Positions 1 through 5,766 of a DNA stretch of 7,060 nt are shown piece after piece (within the stretch, counting starts at the first letter, position 1; each line of letters starts with the position of its first letter). The translations under genes and the position numbers were made by a program. The notes beneath the pieces were generated by a model. That model had not been told where the DNA came from. It saw only the letters and a program-made list of their open reading frames with translations, and did no database searches. Origin of the DNA: JALHNI01 sp031367405 (GTDB lineage Bacteria; Acidobacteriota; Terriglobia; Bryobacterales; Bryobacteraceae); contig JANLPT010000308.1 in NCBI GenBank assembly GCA_031367405.1, positions 1 through 7,060 of the forward strand, given 5' to 3'.

Positions 1-1
1 C

Positions 2-1318
2 GGCAACGGCATTTATTCCACGCCCAAGGCCAATTTCTCCCCGCGCATCGGCTTTGCCTGGACCCCCGGCTTTATCACCAAAACCGTCATTCGCGGCGGT
101 GCCGGAATCTACTATTTCCCCTACGGAATCGCCGGTAACCAGGCCCCGGGCTTCAGCCAAACCACGCCGCTCGTGGCCACCAATGACGGCTTCCTCACCG
201 CCGCCGCCACGCTGGCTAACCCTTTCCCCAACGGCATTCAGGCACCCAGTGGTTCCACCCAAGGCCTCGCCACCTTCGCCGGCAAGAACATCACCTTCTA
301 CGACCCCAATCCCAAGTATCCCTACTCCACCCGCTGGACGCTTTCCGTGCAGCGCGAACTCTTCCCCAATGTCTTGCTGGAAGTCGGTTACATTGCGAAC
401 AAGGCCGTCGGTTTGCCGGTGGATCATAATTTCAACGGGACGCCGCTGCAATACCTTTCCACCTCCGGCTCGCGCGACCAAGCCACTATCGATCGCCTCT
501 CCGCCAACGTCACTAACCCCTTTGCCGCCCTCTTGCCGGGCACGAACATCAACGGCAGCGTGGTTCCGCGCAGCCAACTGCTCACCGCTTTCCCGCAGTA
601 TTCGGGCGGCAACAGCGTTCTGGGCCAAGCCTTCACCGATGGCTCGTCTCACTTCCACGCCTTAGACGCGCGCATCGAAAAACGCTTCTCCCACGGCTTC
701 CTGATGCTGGTGAACTTCCAAGCTTCGCGCCTGATGGAGAAGCGCAGCCGCTTGAACGACCTCGACCCCCGTCTCGAAAAGCGCATCGCCGCCGAGGACC
801 GTCCCTACCGTCTGGTCTGGAGCGGCACCTACGATCTGCCGTTCGGCAAGGGCCGCGCTTTCCTCAAAACCGCCAATCGGCTGGTTAACGCCGCCGTCGG
901 CGACTGGAATGTCAACCTCATCACCACCCTCACCACCGGCACGTCCCTCAATTGGGGCAACGTCATTTACCTGGGCGGCCCGCTGAATCTGAATCCGCAT
1001 AACCCGGACGGTGCCTTCGATGTTACGCAGTTCAACCGCGTTCCGGCGCAACAACTCGCCTCCAATCTCCGCACCTTTCCTACCCGTTTCAACAACCTCC
1101 GCCAGGACAAAGTGCAGCAGGTGGATTTCTCTATCATCAAGGGCTTCCGCATCACCGAGAAAGTGAAGATGACTTACCGCTGTGAATTCTTCAACAGCAC
1201 CAATCGCGCCATCTTTAACGCCCCCGACCTGGGGCCCACTTCCTCCACGTTCGGAAAGATTCTTGGCCAAGCCAACACCCCGCGCCGCATCCAGATGGCC
1301 CTTCGCCTGGTTTTCTAA
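2..1318 (+). CDS. TonB-dependent receptor-like outer-membrane beta-barrel protein, C-terminal part (5' truncated)
   Basis: The frame is open from base 2 to a TAA at 1316-1318 and gives 438 residues with no start codon needed, so the gene enters from the left edge. Seen in the sequence: early residues read NFSPRIGFAWTP and then RGGAGIYYFPYG, followed by alternating aromatic/polar strands, a WTLSVQRELFPN strand, YRLVWSGTYDLPFGKG, and a final LRLVF with C-terminal Phe. From family knowledge, these are hallmarks of the barrel part of the very large acidobacterial TonB-dependent-receptor/Oar-like proteins, normally about 1000-1200 residues with an N-terminal carboxypeptidase-regulatory-like domain and plug. 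That N-terminal part would lie outside the window. The terminal Phe is the usual outer-membrane assembly signal. The barrel probably takes up a large substrate such as an oligosaccharide, but the ligand cannot be inferred. The stop interlocks with that of the convergent oxidoreductase. Confidence 0.85.
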   Translation, partial: GNGIYSTPKANFSPRIGFAWTPGFITKTVIRGGAGIYYFPYGIAGNQAPGFSQTTPLVATNDGFLTAAATLANPFPNGIQAPSGSTQGLATFAGKNITFYDPNPKYPYSTRWTLSVQRELFPNVLLEVGYIANKAVGLPVDHNFNGTPLQYLSTSGSRDQATIDRLSANVTNPFAALLPGTNINGSVVPRSQLLTAFPQYSGGNSVLGQAFTDGSSHFHALDARIEKRFSHGFLMLVNFQASRLMEKRSRLNDLDPRLEKRIAAEDRPYRLVWSGTYDLPFGKGRAFLKTANRLVNAAVGDWNVNLITTLTTGTSLNWGNVIYLGGPLNLNPHNPDGAFDVTQFNRVPAQQLASNLRTFPTRFNNLRQDKVQQVDFSIIKGFRITEKVKMTYRCEFFNSTNRAIFNAPDLGPTSSTFGKILGQANTPRRIQMALRLVF

Positions 1319-2355
1319 AGCTGAACGACGCGGTTCGAGTTAGCCGCGTCGCGCGTCTTGAGGCAGATTTCGTTGATGCGCCAAATGTCGGCGAGCGCGA
1401 TGGGGTCGGGCGCGCCCAGGTAGATGGCGCGGAGGAACTCCACAAAAAGCGATTGCGGGGCGGGCAGTGGCGTGATCACCCGCTGGGGGGCGCCGTAAGT
1501 CATCAGGGTGACTCCAGTGGAGGCCTGATACTCGGCCACGCCCTTGGTTCCGGCCAAGCGCAAACGGTCGTCCTCGTGGGTGGCGGCGCCATCGGGGCGC
1601 AGATAGTCCATGCGCAGAGTTGCGACGCCGCCGTTGTCCAAATGAAAGAGCGCGGCGGCGGTATTTTCCCGGTCGCCTAATTCGGCCCAGCCTAAGCGGG
1701 CTTGAAAGGCGGCAGCGGCGGTAAATTCTCGGCCGCTGGTCCAGCGCATCAGGTCCGCCATATGGATCCCGACCCAGGGAATGGTGCCCCCGTAAGTGGA
1801 AGTCTTGTTGCGCCACGGCGTGTTCGGAGCCGGCTTATAGGATTTCTGCCCTCCAATCTGCGCCACGTCGCCGATCTGGCCGGAGGCCACAATCTGCTTG
1901 AGCGCCAGAAAGTGCGGAGCAAATCGTAAAGGCAACATCATCGTATAACGAACGCCGCTACGCTCGACGGCGCGCCGGCAACGGGCCAAGTCTTCCAGAC
2001 GAATCGCGAGCGGCTTCTCCGCGATAAAGTTTAAGCCGCGTTCGGCACAGGCGACGATGGCGGCCGCGCGGGCACCGTTGTCATTGCAAATGCCCACAAT
2101 ATCGGGCTTTTCACGATCCAATACCGGGCGATAGTCGGTTTGGCCATCGAGTTGAGCCACGATTTCGATGTCCGGCATTTGTTTGGCGGGCGTCGTCACT
2201 TCGCCCGTGTGGCCCTCTTTGCCAATCAGGATGACCCGGACCTTCTTAGGAAGTGCCAGCCGTACGGGCAGCGTCTGAGCCAACATCGGCGGGGCGAACA
2301 TCGGCAGGGCGGGCGCCCACATCGCCACCCGGCGGCTAATTTTTCTAATGACCAT
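1315..2355 (-). CDS. Gfo/Idh/MocA-family oxidoreductase with Tat-like signal
   Basis: A 346-residue protein, near the usual family length. Seen: a positively charged N-terminus with SRR at residues 7-9, then a hydrophobic stretch to about residue 26 (PPMLAQ), resembling a twin-arginine export signal. A Rossmann strand VRVILIG then leads into an atypical glycine loop, GKEGHTG (45-51). The family signature EKP is at 113-115, and a GIHMAD motif (196-201) matches the GxHxxD element near the active site. Family knowledge: these enzymes use NAD(P) to oxidise or reduce sugars, inositols and related compounds, and many in Acidobacteriota and Planctomycetota carry Tat signals and act in the periplasm. 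The substrate is not predictable. Start choice: ATG at 2355 has GGAG five bases upstream (2361-2364). The gene is convergent with the outer-membrane barrel gene (4-base overlap) and divergent from the membrane-protein gene. A metabolic link to the nearby microcompartment is possible but unsupported. Confidence 0.85.
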   Translation of the reverse strand: MVIRKISRRVAMWAPALPMFAPPMLAQTLPVRLALPKKVRVILIGKEGHTGEVTTPAKQMPDIEIVAQLDGQTDYRPVLDREKPDIVGICNDNGARAAAIVACAERGLNFIAEKPLAIRLEDLARCRRAVERSGVRYTMMLPLRFAPHFLALKQIVASGQIGDVAQIGGQKSYKPAPNTPWRNKTSTYGGTIPWVGIHMADLMRWTSGREFTAAAAFQARLGWAELGDRENTAAALFHLDNGGVATLRMDYLRPDGAATHEDDRLRLAGTKGVAEYQASTGVTLMTYGAPQRVITPLPAPQSLFVEFLRAIYLGAPDPIALADIWRINEICLKTRDAANSNRVVQL

Positions 2356-2387
2356 GAGGACTCCAGCATACTAAAATAGAAATTCTG

Positions 2388-2987
2388 ATGAATAACCAGC
2401 GATTAGCGTGTATCTTGCTCGGAGCCTGGCTGAGTGGCAGTCTGATCATGGCGGCGGTAGCGCTCGGTAATTTCAAAATCGCCGACCGCATCCTGATGAC
2501 TCCGGCGCTGCCCGGCGCGGCGAAGGCCATTGAGACCCTGGGCGCGGTGGACGCGCGCTATCTTTTGCGTCACCAGGCCGGCGAGATCAATCGCGCATTT
2601 TTTGAGAGCTGGGGCCTGGCGCAATTAGCGTTGGGGCTGGTGCTATTCTGTCTGCTGCTGTTTGGCACGTTGGCCAGTAAGAAGACTTTGGCGGTGGCCT
2701 TTGCGATGTTGGTGTTAGTGGCGGTGAATCAATTTGCGGTGATGCCTAGCATTGTGGGCCTCGGACGGTCAGTTGAGTTTGCGGATTCAGCGAAGTTTCT
2801 CTCACAGCGCAAACAACTCTCGGCGATGCACGGCATGTTTTCCACCTTCGAAGCGCTGAAGGTGCTCACCGGACTAGCCCTCGGCGCCTTACTGGCGGTT
2901 TCCCGCACGGACCGGAAACGCAGGGGCCGTCGCGTCTCCGATTTCGACCCGATCGATAACTCCGATTACAGCCATATCAATCGGTGA
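2388..2987 (+). CDS. small integral membrane protein, DUF4149-like
   Basis: A 199-residue protein with four likely membrane helices at about residues 7-27, 74-94, 99-120 and 155-172. The pattern (N-terminal LLGAWLSGSLIMA, then LLRHQAGEINRAFFESWGLAQLALG between helices 1 and 2, ending in a short charged tail) resembles DUF4149/TMEM205-like proteins common in Acidobacteriota; their function is unknown. The family assignment comes from memory of the pattern, not a search. The start ATG sits just before the first helix but has no clear Shine-Dalgarno sequence; only 32 bases separate it from the divergent oxidoreductase start. Residues 168-199 are encoded by DNA that is also the 3' end of the convergent BMC-P gene. 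The opposite strand encodes a conserved BMC-P core there, so the basic tail after residue 172 (SRTDRKRRGRR...) is probably not conserved in homologues. Confidence 0.75.
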   Translation: MNNQRLACILLGAWLSGSLIMAAVALGNFKIADRILMTPALPGAAKAIETLGAVDARYLLRHQAGEINRAFFESWGLAQLALGLVLFCLLLFGTLASKKTLAVAFAMLVLVAVNQFAVMPSIVGLGRSVEFADSAKFLSQRKQLSAMHGMFSTFEALKVLTGLALGALLAVSRTDRKRRGRRVSDFDPIDNSDYSHINR

Positions 2988-3203
2988 ATTGGGGCGGCCC
3001 ACGCTGGTCATGGCGCTGTAGCCCTCCATGGTAAGCAGCACGCATTCGCCAATCCCCACGCCAATGGCATCCAAAGCAATCACCGCATTGCCCCGGTTCG
3101 ATCCATCGAGTTCCAACGGCTGCACAATCAGCGCGCTGCATCCCACGTGACTGGGATGTTTCGCGGTGGCGACCAGATCGCCGATGACGCGGCCGATCAA
3201 CAT
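2889..3203 (-). CDS. BMC-P (EutN/CcmL-family) shell vertex protein, third paralogue
   Basis: A 104-residue EutN/CcmL-family protein. Seen: the N-terminal strand MLIGRVIGDLVATAKHP, ALIVQPL at 24-30, VIALDAIGVGIGE at 41-53 and the C-terminal core PIDMAVIGVIDRVEI at 74-88. Family knowledge: BMC-P proteins form pentamers that cap the twelve vertices of a microcompartment shell. The start is ATG at 3203, because homology begins exactly there; the frame is open further upstream, but that part has no BMC-P similarity and overlaps the preceding paralogue. The ATG lies 4 bases before the preceding gene's TGA is reached (7-base overlap), so translation is probably coupled. Oddities: a 16-residue tail after the core (GDATAPAFPVRAGNRQ), an altered second strand (GCSALIVQ where the paralogues have KLLIV/RLLVV), and a 99-base antisense overlap with the convergent membrane-protein gene. 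This appears to be the last gene of the operon. Confidence 0.9.
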   Translation of the reverse strand: MLIGRVIGDLVATAKHPSHVGCSALIVQPLELDGSNRGNAVIALDAIGVGIGECVLLTMEGYSAMTSVGRPNSPIDMAVIGVIDRVEIGDATAPAFPVRAGNRQ

Positions 3204-3472
3204 CTTTGTAAATGCACCTCGTCGACGATGCCGACAATCGTCGCATTGGTCGGCACTTCGAGGGGCAGGAAGGGGAAGCTGGATTCTTTGCCGCCGCACC
3301 AATAGATCAGCTCGCCCGTGCCGGCCGATCCTGTTCCATCCGTACAAATGATTTGCTTGCCGGTGGAGGTCAGTTCCGGAGTGAGAGGTTGCACGACTAG
3401 CAAGCGTTGGGCATGCAGGCCCGGATCTTTCACGGTCGCCCAAATTCGGCCAATGACACGCCCTAATTGCAT
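3197..3472 (-). CDS. BMC-P (EutN/CcmL-family) shell vertex protein, second paralogue
   Basis: A 91-residue EutN/CcmL-family pentamer protein. Seen: MQLGRVIGRIWATVKDPGL at the N-terminus, RLLVVQPL at 23-30, an altered middle with TGSAGTGELIYWCGGKESSFPF (47-68) where the usual GAGxGExV glycine loop sits, and TNATIVGIVDEVHL (75-88) at the C-terminus. The PVD that normally precedes the last strand is replaced by VPTN, and the loop before it is longer and more hydrophobic (FPFLPLEVP) than in its two paralogues. Such divergence suggests a specialised pentamer rather than a recent duplicate. The ATG at 3472 comes only 3 bases after the TAG of the first paralogue and has no convincing Shine-Dalgarno, so coupled or re-initiating translation is likely. 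Its 3' end overlaps the next gene by 7 bases. Identity as BMC-P is secure; its position in the shell is inference. Confidence 0.92.
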   Translation of the reverse strand: MQLGRVIGRIWATVKDPGLHAQRLLVVQPLTPELTSTGKQIICTDGTGSAGTGELIYWCGGKESSFPFLPLEVPTNATIVGIVDEVHLQRC

Positions 3473-3475
3473 AGG

Positions 3476-3745
3476 CTAGCGATCCAAATCGACGGCATCG
3501 ACGATGGCCACAATGGCTTGGTCAACCGGCTTGTCTTTGCAGCCTTCGGCCAGCCGGGCGGAACTGCCGCTGACCAGCAAGACCTTCTCGCGATTGCCGG
3601 CTCCGACGGTGTCCACGGCGATGACGTAACCTGCTTCGTCGTGGCCTTCCGGCGAAACCGTCCTAACGATCAGCAGCTTCTGACCCTCGAGCCGAGGGTC
3701 TTTTCTGGTCGCAACGACAGTGCCGACTACACGGCCAAGAATCAA
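3476..3745 (-). CDS. BMC-P (EutN/CcmL-family) shell vertex protein, first paralogue, TTG start
   Basis: An 89-residue protein, the most canonical of the three vertex proteins. Seen: MILGRVVGTVVATRKDPRL, KLLIVRTV (23-30), VIAVDTVGAG (41-50), VLLVSGSSAR (55-64) and PVDQAIVAIVDAVDL (73-87), which are the standard EutN/CcmL elements in order. The start codon is TTG (bases 3743-3745 read CAA on the plus strand). It is preceded by GAGG at 3752-3755 with a 6-base spacer, and homology begins directly at this codon. It follows the BMC-H stop by 12 bases and ends 3 bases before the next vertex gene. The weak start codon may keep vertex protein output well below that of the hexamer, which a shell needs since vertices are few; that is inference. 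Confidence 0.93.
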   Translation of the reverse strand: MILGRVVGTVVATRKDPRLEGQKLLIVRTVSPEGHDEAGYVIAVDTVGAGNREKVLLVSGSSARLAEGCKDKPVDQAIVAIVDAVDLDR

Positions 3746-3757
3746 AGGATGCCTCGC

Positions 3758-4045
3758 TTACTTGGTGCTCGCCCGGCCAATCGGCAAGACGTCTTCGAGA
3801 CTCGGATGAGGCCGTGGAATGACGTGGACGGCGATTAACTCGCCCACTCGCCGCGCGGCGGCCGCGCCCGCATCCGTCGCGGCGCGGACAGCGGCGACAT
3901 CGCCGCGGACCATGGCCGTCACGTAACCTGAACCGATCTTTTCCCAGCCGACCAGGTTCACCTTGGCCGCCTTCACCATCGCGTCGGCGGCTTCGATCAT
4001 CGCCACCATCCCGCGGGTTTCTATCATACCGAGTGCTTCACCCAT
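3758..4045 (-). CDS. BMC-H hexameric microcompartment shell protein
   Basis: A 95-residue single BMC-domain protein of standard length. Seen: ALGMIETRGMVAMIEAADAMVKAA at residues 4-27 with the conserved edge lysine K25, the pore loop KIGSG at 36-40, VRGDVAAVRAATDAG (46-60) and the C-terminal VGELIAVHVIPRPH (67-80), then a short tail PSLEDVLPIGRASTK. Family knowledge: six copies form a flat hexagonal tile, the tiles pack into the facets, and the central pore lined by the GSG loop passes small metabolites. It is the only BMC-H gene in the window, so it would be the main facet protein unless others lie elsewhere. The ATG at 4045 is 24 bases after the aldolase stop, with GGAG at 4059-4062 (spacer 13, rather long). 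Operon position directly after the aldolase suggests co-production of shell and cargo. Confidence 0.97.
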   Translation of the reverse strand: MGEALGMIETRGMVAMIEAADAMVKAAKVNLVGWEKIGSGYVTAMVRGDVAAVRAATDAGAAAARRVGELIAVHVIPRPHPSLEDVLPIGRASTK

Positions 4046-4069
4046 TGCGTTTCGTCATCTCCAGCCCTC

Positions 4070-4855
4070 TTATGCTACCCCATTCGCCCGGGCTTTAAGT
4101 GCTTCATCCACCAGAGCGATCAATTCTTCCCGGGTGACGTAAAAACGTTCGCCGGGCTTGGGCGCTTCTTCAGCGGCCACCGGGCATCCCGTAGCGGCGG
4201 TGTTGCGGGATGCGACGCCGTAGCGGCCGCGAGCTTCAAAGAGCTTGTCCACTTCTTCGCGCGGTAGTAACTTGGGGCCGCCCAGTAATTCCGCCACCAG
4301 CGTGATGCGCGAAGAGTGCTCGACGGTTTCCATTAGAAAATACGCCTTCCAGACATCGGTGCCGTAGCAGGTGACGCCGTGATTGCCCAGCAGGATGGCA
4401 TCGTAATGGGGAATTAAGGGTAGCATCGGCGTGAGTAACTCCTCCGTGCCAGGCAAGCCGTAAGCTGCCAGCGGCACGCAGCCCAGCGCGACAATCACTT
4501 CGGGCAAAATGGCCTGATTCAGAGACCGTCCGGCGGCGGCGAAACCCGTGCCCACGGGCGGATGGCAATGAACCACGGCTTGGATGTCGGGGCGCAAGCG
4601 ATAAATGGCGAGATGCATGTTGATCTCGCTGGTGCGCTCACGGGCCCCGGCGATCTTGTTGCCCTCCGGACCGACAATGATCAGGTCGTCCGGACGCATC
4701 ATGCCTTTGCTGATGCCGGTGGGGGTGCAGAGAATGCGCTGGGGATCGAGCCGGATGCTGATGTTGCCGTCGTTCGAGGCCACCCAGCCCTTGGTCCAGC
4801 AAAGGCGTCCGATCTCAACTATCTCTTCGCGGAGTTCCGCTTCCATCTTCGCCAT
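4070..4855 (-). CDS. class II aldolase (fuculose/rhamnulose-phosphate aldolase-like) with putative encapsulation peptide
   Basis: A 261-residue class II aldolase/adducin-family protein. Seen, numbering from ATG 4855: the phosphate-site motifs SNDGNIS (27-33) and TPTG (44-47), acidic residue E77 in TSEINMH, and the zinc ligands H96 and H98 (VVHCHPP) and H159 (GNHG). These match the E73/H92/H94/H155 layout of L-fuculose-1-phosphate aldolase. The catalytic domain ends near residue 215, where the family usually stops. An Ala/Pro-rich linker then leads to FYVTREELIALVDEALKAR (238-256), a predicted amphipathic helix of the kind that tethers enzymes to microcompartment shells. Family knowledge: the reaction splits a deoxyketose 1-phosphate into dihydroxyacetone phosphate and lactaldehyde; the exact substrate is not proven. 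The frame stays open to ATG 5014, but that extension runs antisense to the rhomboid gene and has no family similarity, so 4855 was chosen (4846 is an alternative). No strong Shine-Dalgarno is visible. First gene of the microcompartment operon. Confidence 0.92.
   Translation of the reverse strand: MAKMEAELREEIVEIGRLCWTKGWVASNDGNISIRLDPQRILCTPTGISKGMMRPDDLIIVGPEGNKIAGARERTSEINMHLAIYRLRPDIQAVVHCHPPVGTGFAAAGRSLNQAILPEVIVALGCVPLAAYGLPGTEELLTPMLPLIPHYDAILLGNHGVTCYGTDVWKAYFLMETVEHSSRITLVAELLGGPKLLPREEVDKLFEARGRYGVASRNTAATGCPVAAEEAPKPGERFYVTREELIALVDEALKARANGVA
4088..4141 (-). other. putative encapsulation peptide at the aldolase C-terminus
   Basis: Codes for residues 239-256 of the aldolase. The segment YVTREELIALVDEALKAR has hydrophobic residues (V, L, I, L, V, L) spaced on one helix face and charged residues on the other. 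It follows a Pro/Ala/Glu-rich linker (residues about 221-237, including GCPVAAEEAPKPGE). This layout is typical of encapsulation peptides, which bind the inner face of shell proteins. The assignment rests on pattern and on the neighbouring shell genes, not on an alignment. Confidence 0.6.
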
Positions 4856-4938
4856 TTGTTCGTGTCTGCCGCGTTTTTGTGTAAGATCAGCGGGAACCCT
4901 AAGTCTAGCAATAGAATAGAAGTGTGGAGAATCGCCCA
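4856..4938. promoter_or_regulatory. divergent intergenic region between aldolase operon and rhomboid gene
   Basis: These 83 bases separate the starts of the aldolase (minus) and rhomboid (plus) genes and must hold, or lie next to, both promoters. For the minus strand, a weak candidate is TTGCTA (4906-4911) and GATCTT (4883-4888) with a 17-base spacer. For the plus strand, TAGAAT (4912-4917) could be a -10 box, but no matching -35 is visible. None of these matches is strong, and no clear operator palindrome was seen. The rhomboid Shine-Dalgarno (GGAG, 4926-4929) is at the right end. Confidence 0.3.
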
Positions 4939-5766
4939 ATGTGCCCGAATTGCCGGGCCCTGCTATCAACGGCAGACCGTGTCTGTCCGTACTGTGAATT
5001 CCAGCTGACGGCACCTTTGCCGCCGATCGCGAGGAGGGGAGCCGAGGTGGCGGAAGTGCTGGGAGGGTTCATTCCTCAGGACCGCTTTGTCACCTTTATC
5101 ATCCTGACGATCAACGTGGCCCTCTACGTAGCTTGCTCGCTGATGAATCCCGAGGGCACCGCTTTAGGAGACGTGAATACGCGGGTGCTGCTGCTCTTCG
5201 GGGCCAAACGGGGAGACTTAGTGCAGGAGCACGGACAATGGTTCCGTCTACTCACCGCCGGCTTTCTGCATGGCGGGCTGCTGCACCTGTTGATGAATTC
5301 CTGGGCGTTGCTCGACGTAGGCTCGTTTGTCGAACGTACGTTCGGCGTGTGGCGCTTTCTGGCCATTTACTTCGCGTCCACCATTGGCGGCTTCTTACTC
5401 AGCAGTTACATGTCTTATTACACGCCATCGGTAGGTTCGTCGGCGGGTATCTTTGGTCTGATCGGGTCGCTCATCGCGCTGGGGCTGATTGACAAGTCGG
5501 CGATGGGCGAGCAGATCAAGCAACAGGCGATCCGCTGGGCGATGTATGGCTTATTGATGGGCTTGCTGCCCTTCAATATGGACAACGCCGCGCACATCGG
5601 CGGCCTCACGACGGGCCTGGTGGTCACCTGGCTGGCCGGTTTCCCGTCGCTCTTCATGAACTGGCGTGAGCGTCTGTGGCAGGTATGGGGTTCGCTGGCT
5701 CTGATCCTGACGGGGGTATCTTTTCTGCGCTGGTACTGGTGGTTTTCCGGGATGCAGCCCCAGTAA
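4939..5766 (+). CDS. rhomboid-family intramembrane serine protease with N-terminal zinc ribbon
   Basis: A 275-residue membrane protein. Seen: an N-terminal zinc ribbon with CPNC (C2, C5) and CPYC (C16, C19), then a rhomboid domain starting near residue 48. It carries the WFR motif (101-103), HLLMN (H116, N120), a catalytic-serine motif GSSAG (166-170, S168 as nucleophile) and the catalytic histidine H219 in DNAAHIGG. These correspond to the H150/N154/S201/H254 layout of E. coli GlpG, so the enzyme should be active. At least six membrane segments are apparent, with one more near the C-terminus (about 248-268). Family knowledge: rhomboids cut transmembrane helices of client proteins within the inner membrane. 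ATG 4939 was preferred over the in-frame GTG at 4924, because GGAG at 4926-4929 lies 9 bases upstream and because the zinc ribbon begins there. The stop overlaps the start of the following MerR/TPR gene, so the two are probably co-translated. Substrates are unknown. Confidence 0.92.
   Translation: MCPNCRALLSTADRVCPYCEFQLTAPLPPIARRGAEVAEVLGGFIPQDRFVTFIILTINVALYVACSLMNPEGTALGDVNTRVLLLFGAKRGDLVQEHGQWFRLLTAGFLHGGLLHLLMNSWALLDVGSFVERTFGVWRFLAIYFASTIGGFLLSSYMSYYTPSVGSSAGIFGLIGSLIALGLIDKSAMGEQIKQQAIRWAMYGLLMGLLPFNMDNAAHIGGLTTGLVVTWLAGFPSLFMNWRERLWQVWGSLALILTGVSFLRWYWWFSGMQPQ

Noticed and set aside
54..665. 203-codon plus-strand open frame rich in Pro/Ser/Thr
   Set aside because: Shadow frame of the barrel gene; low-complexity composition typical of out-of-frame high-GC reading.
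662..1270. 202-codon open frame on the minus strand inside the outer-membrane barrel gene
   Set aside because: It is antisense to a clearly coding beta-barrel sequence, has no recognisable domain, and arises from the high-GC codon bias.
3204..3443. 80-codon upstream extension of the third BMC-P frame
   Set aside because: It overlaps the second BMC-P gene in another frame and shows no BMC-P similarity; the conserved MLIGRVIG start lies at 3203.
4924..4938. GTG start for the rhomboid, five codons upstream
   Set aside because: It contains the GGAG that serves as ribosome binding site for ATG 4939, and has no good site of its own.
4856..5014. N-terminal extension of the aldolase frame by 53 codons
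   Set aside because: It runs antisense to the rhomboid zinc ribbon and Shine-Dalgarno and has no aldolase similarity; family alignment places the start at 4855 or 4846.
5676..5765. Upstream in-frame ATG for the MerR/TPR gene
   Set aside because: It lies within the last rhomboid helix region; ATG 5766 overlapping the rhomboid stop is the natural coupled start, and the extra 30 residues match nothing.
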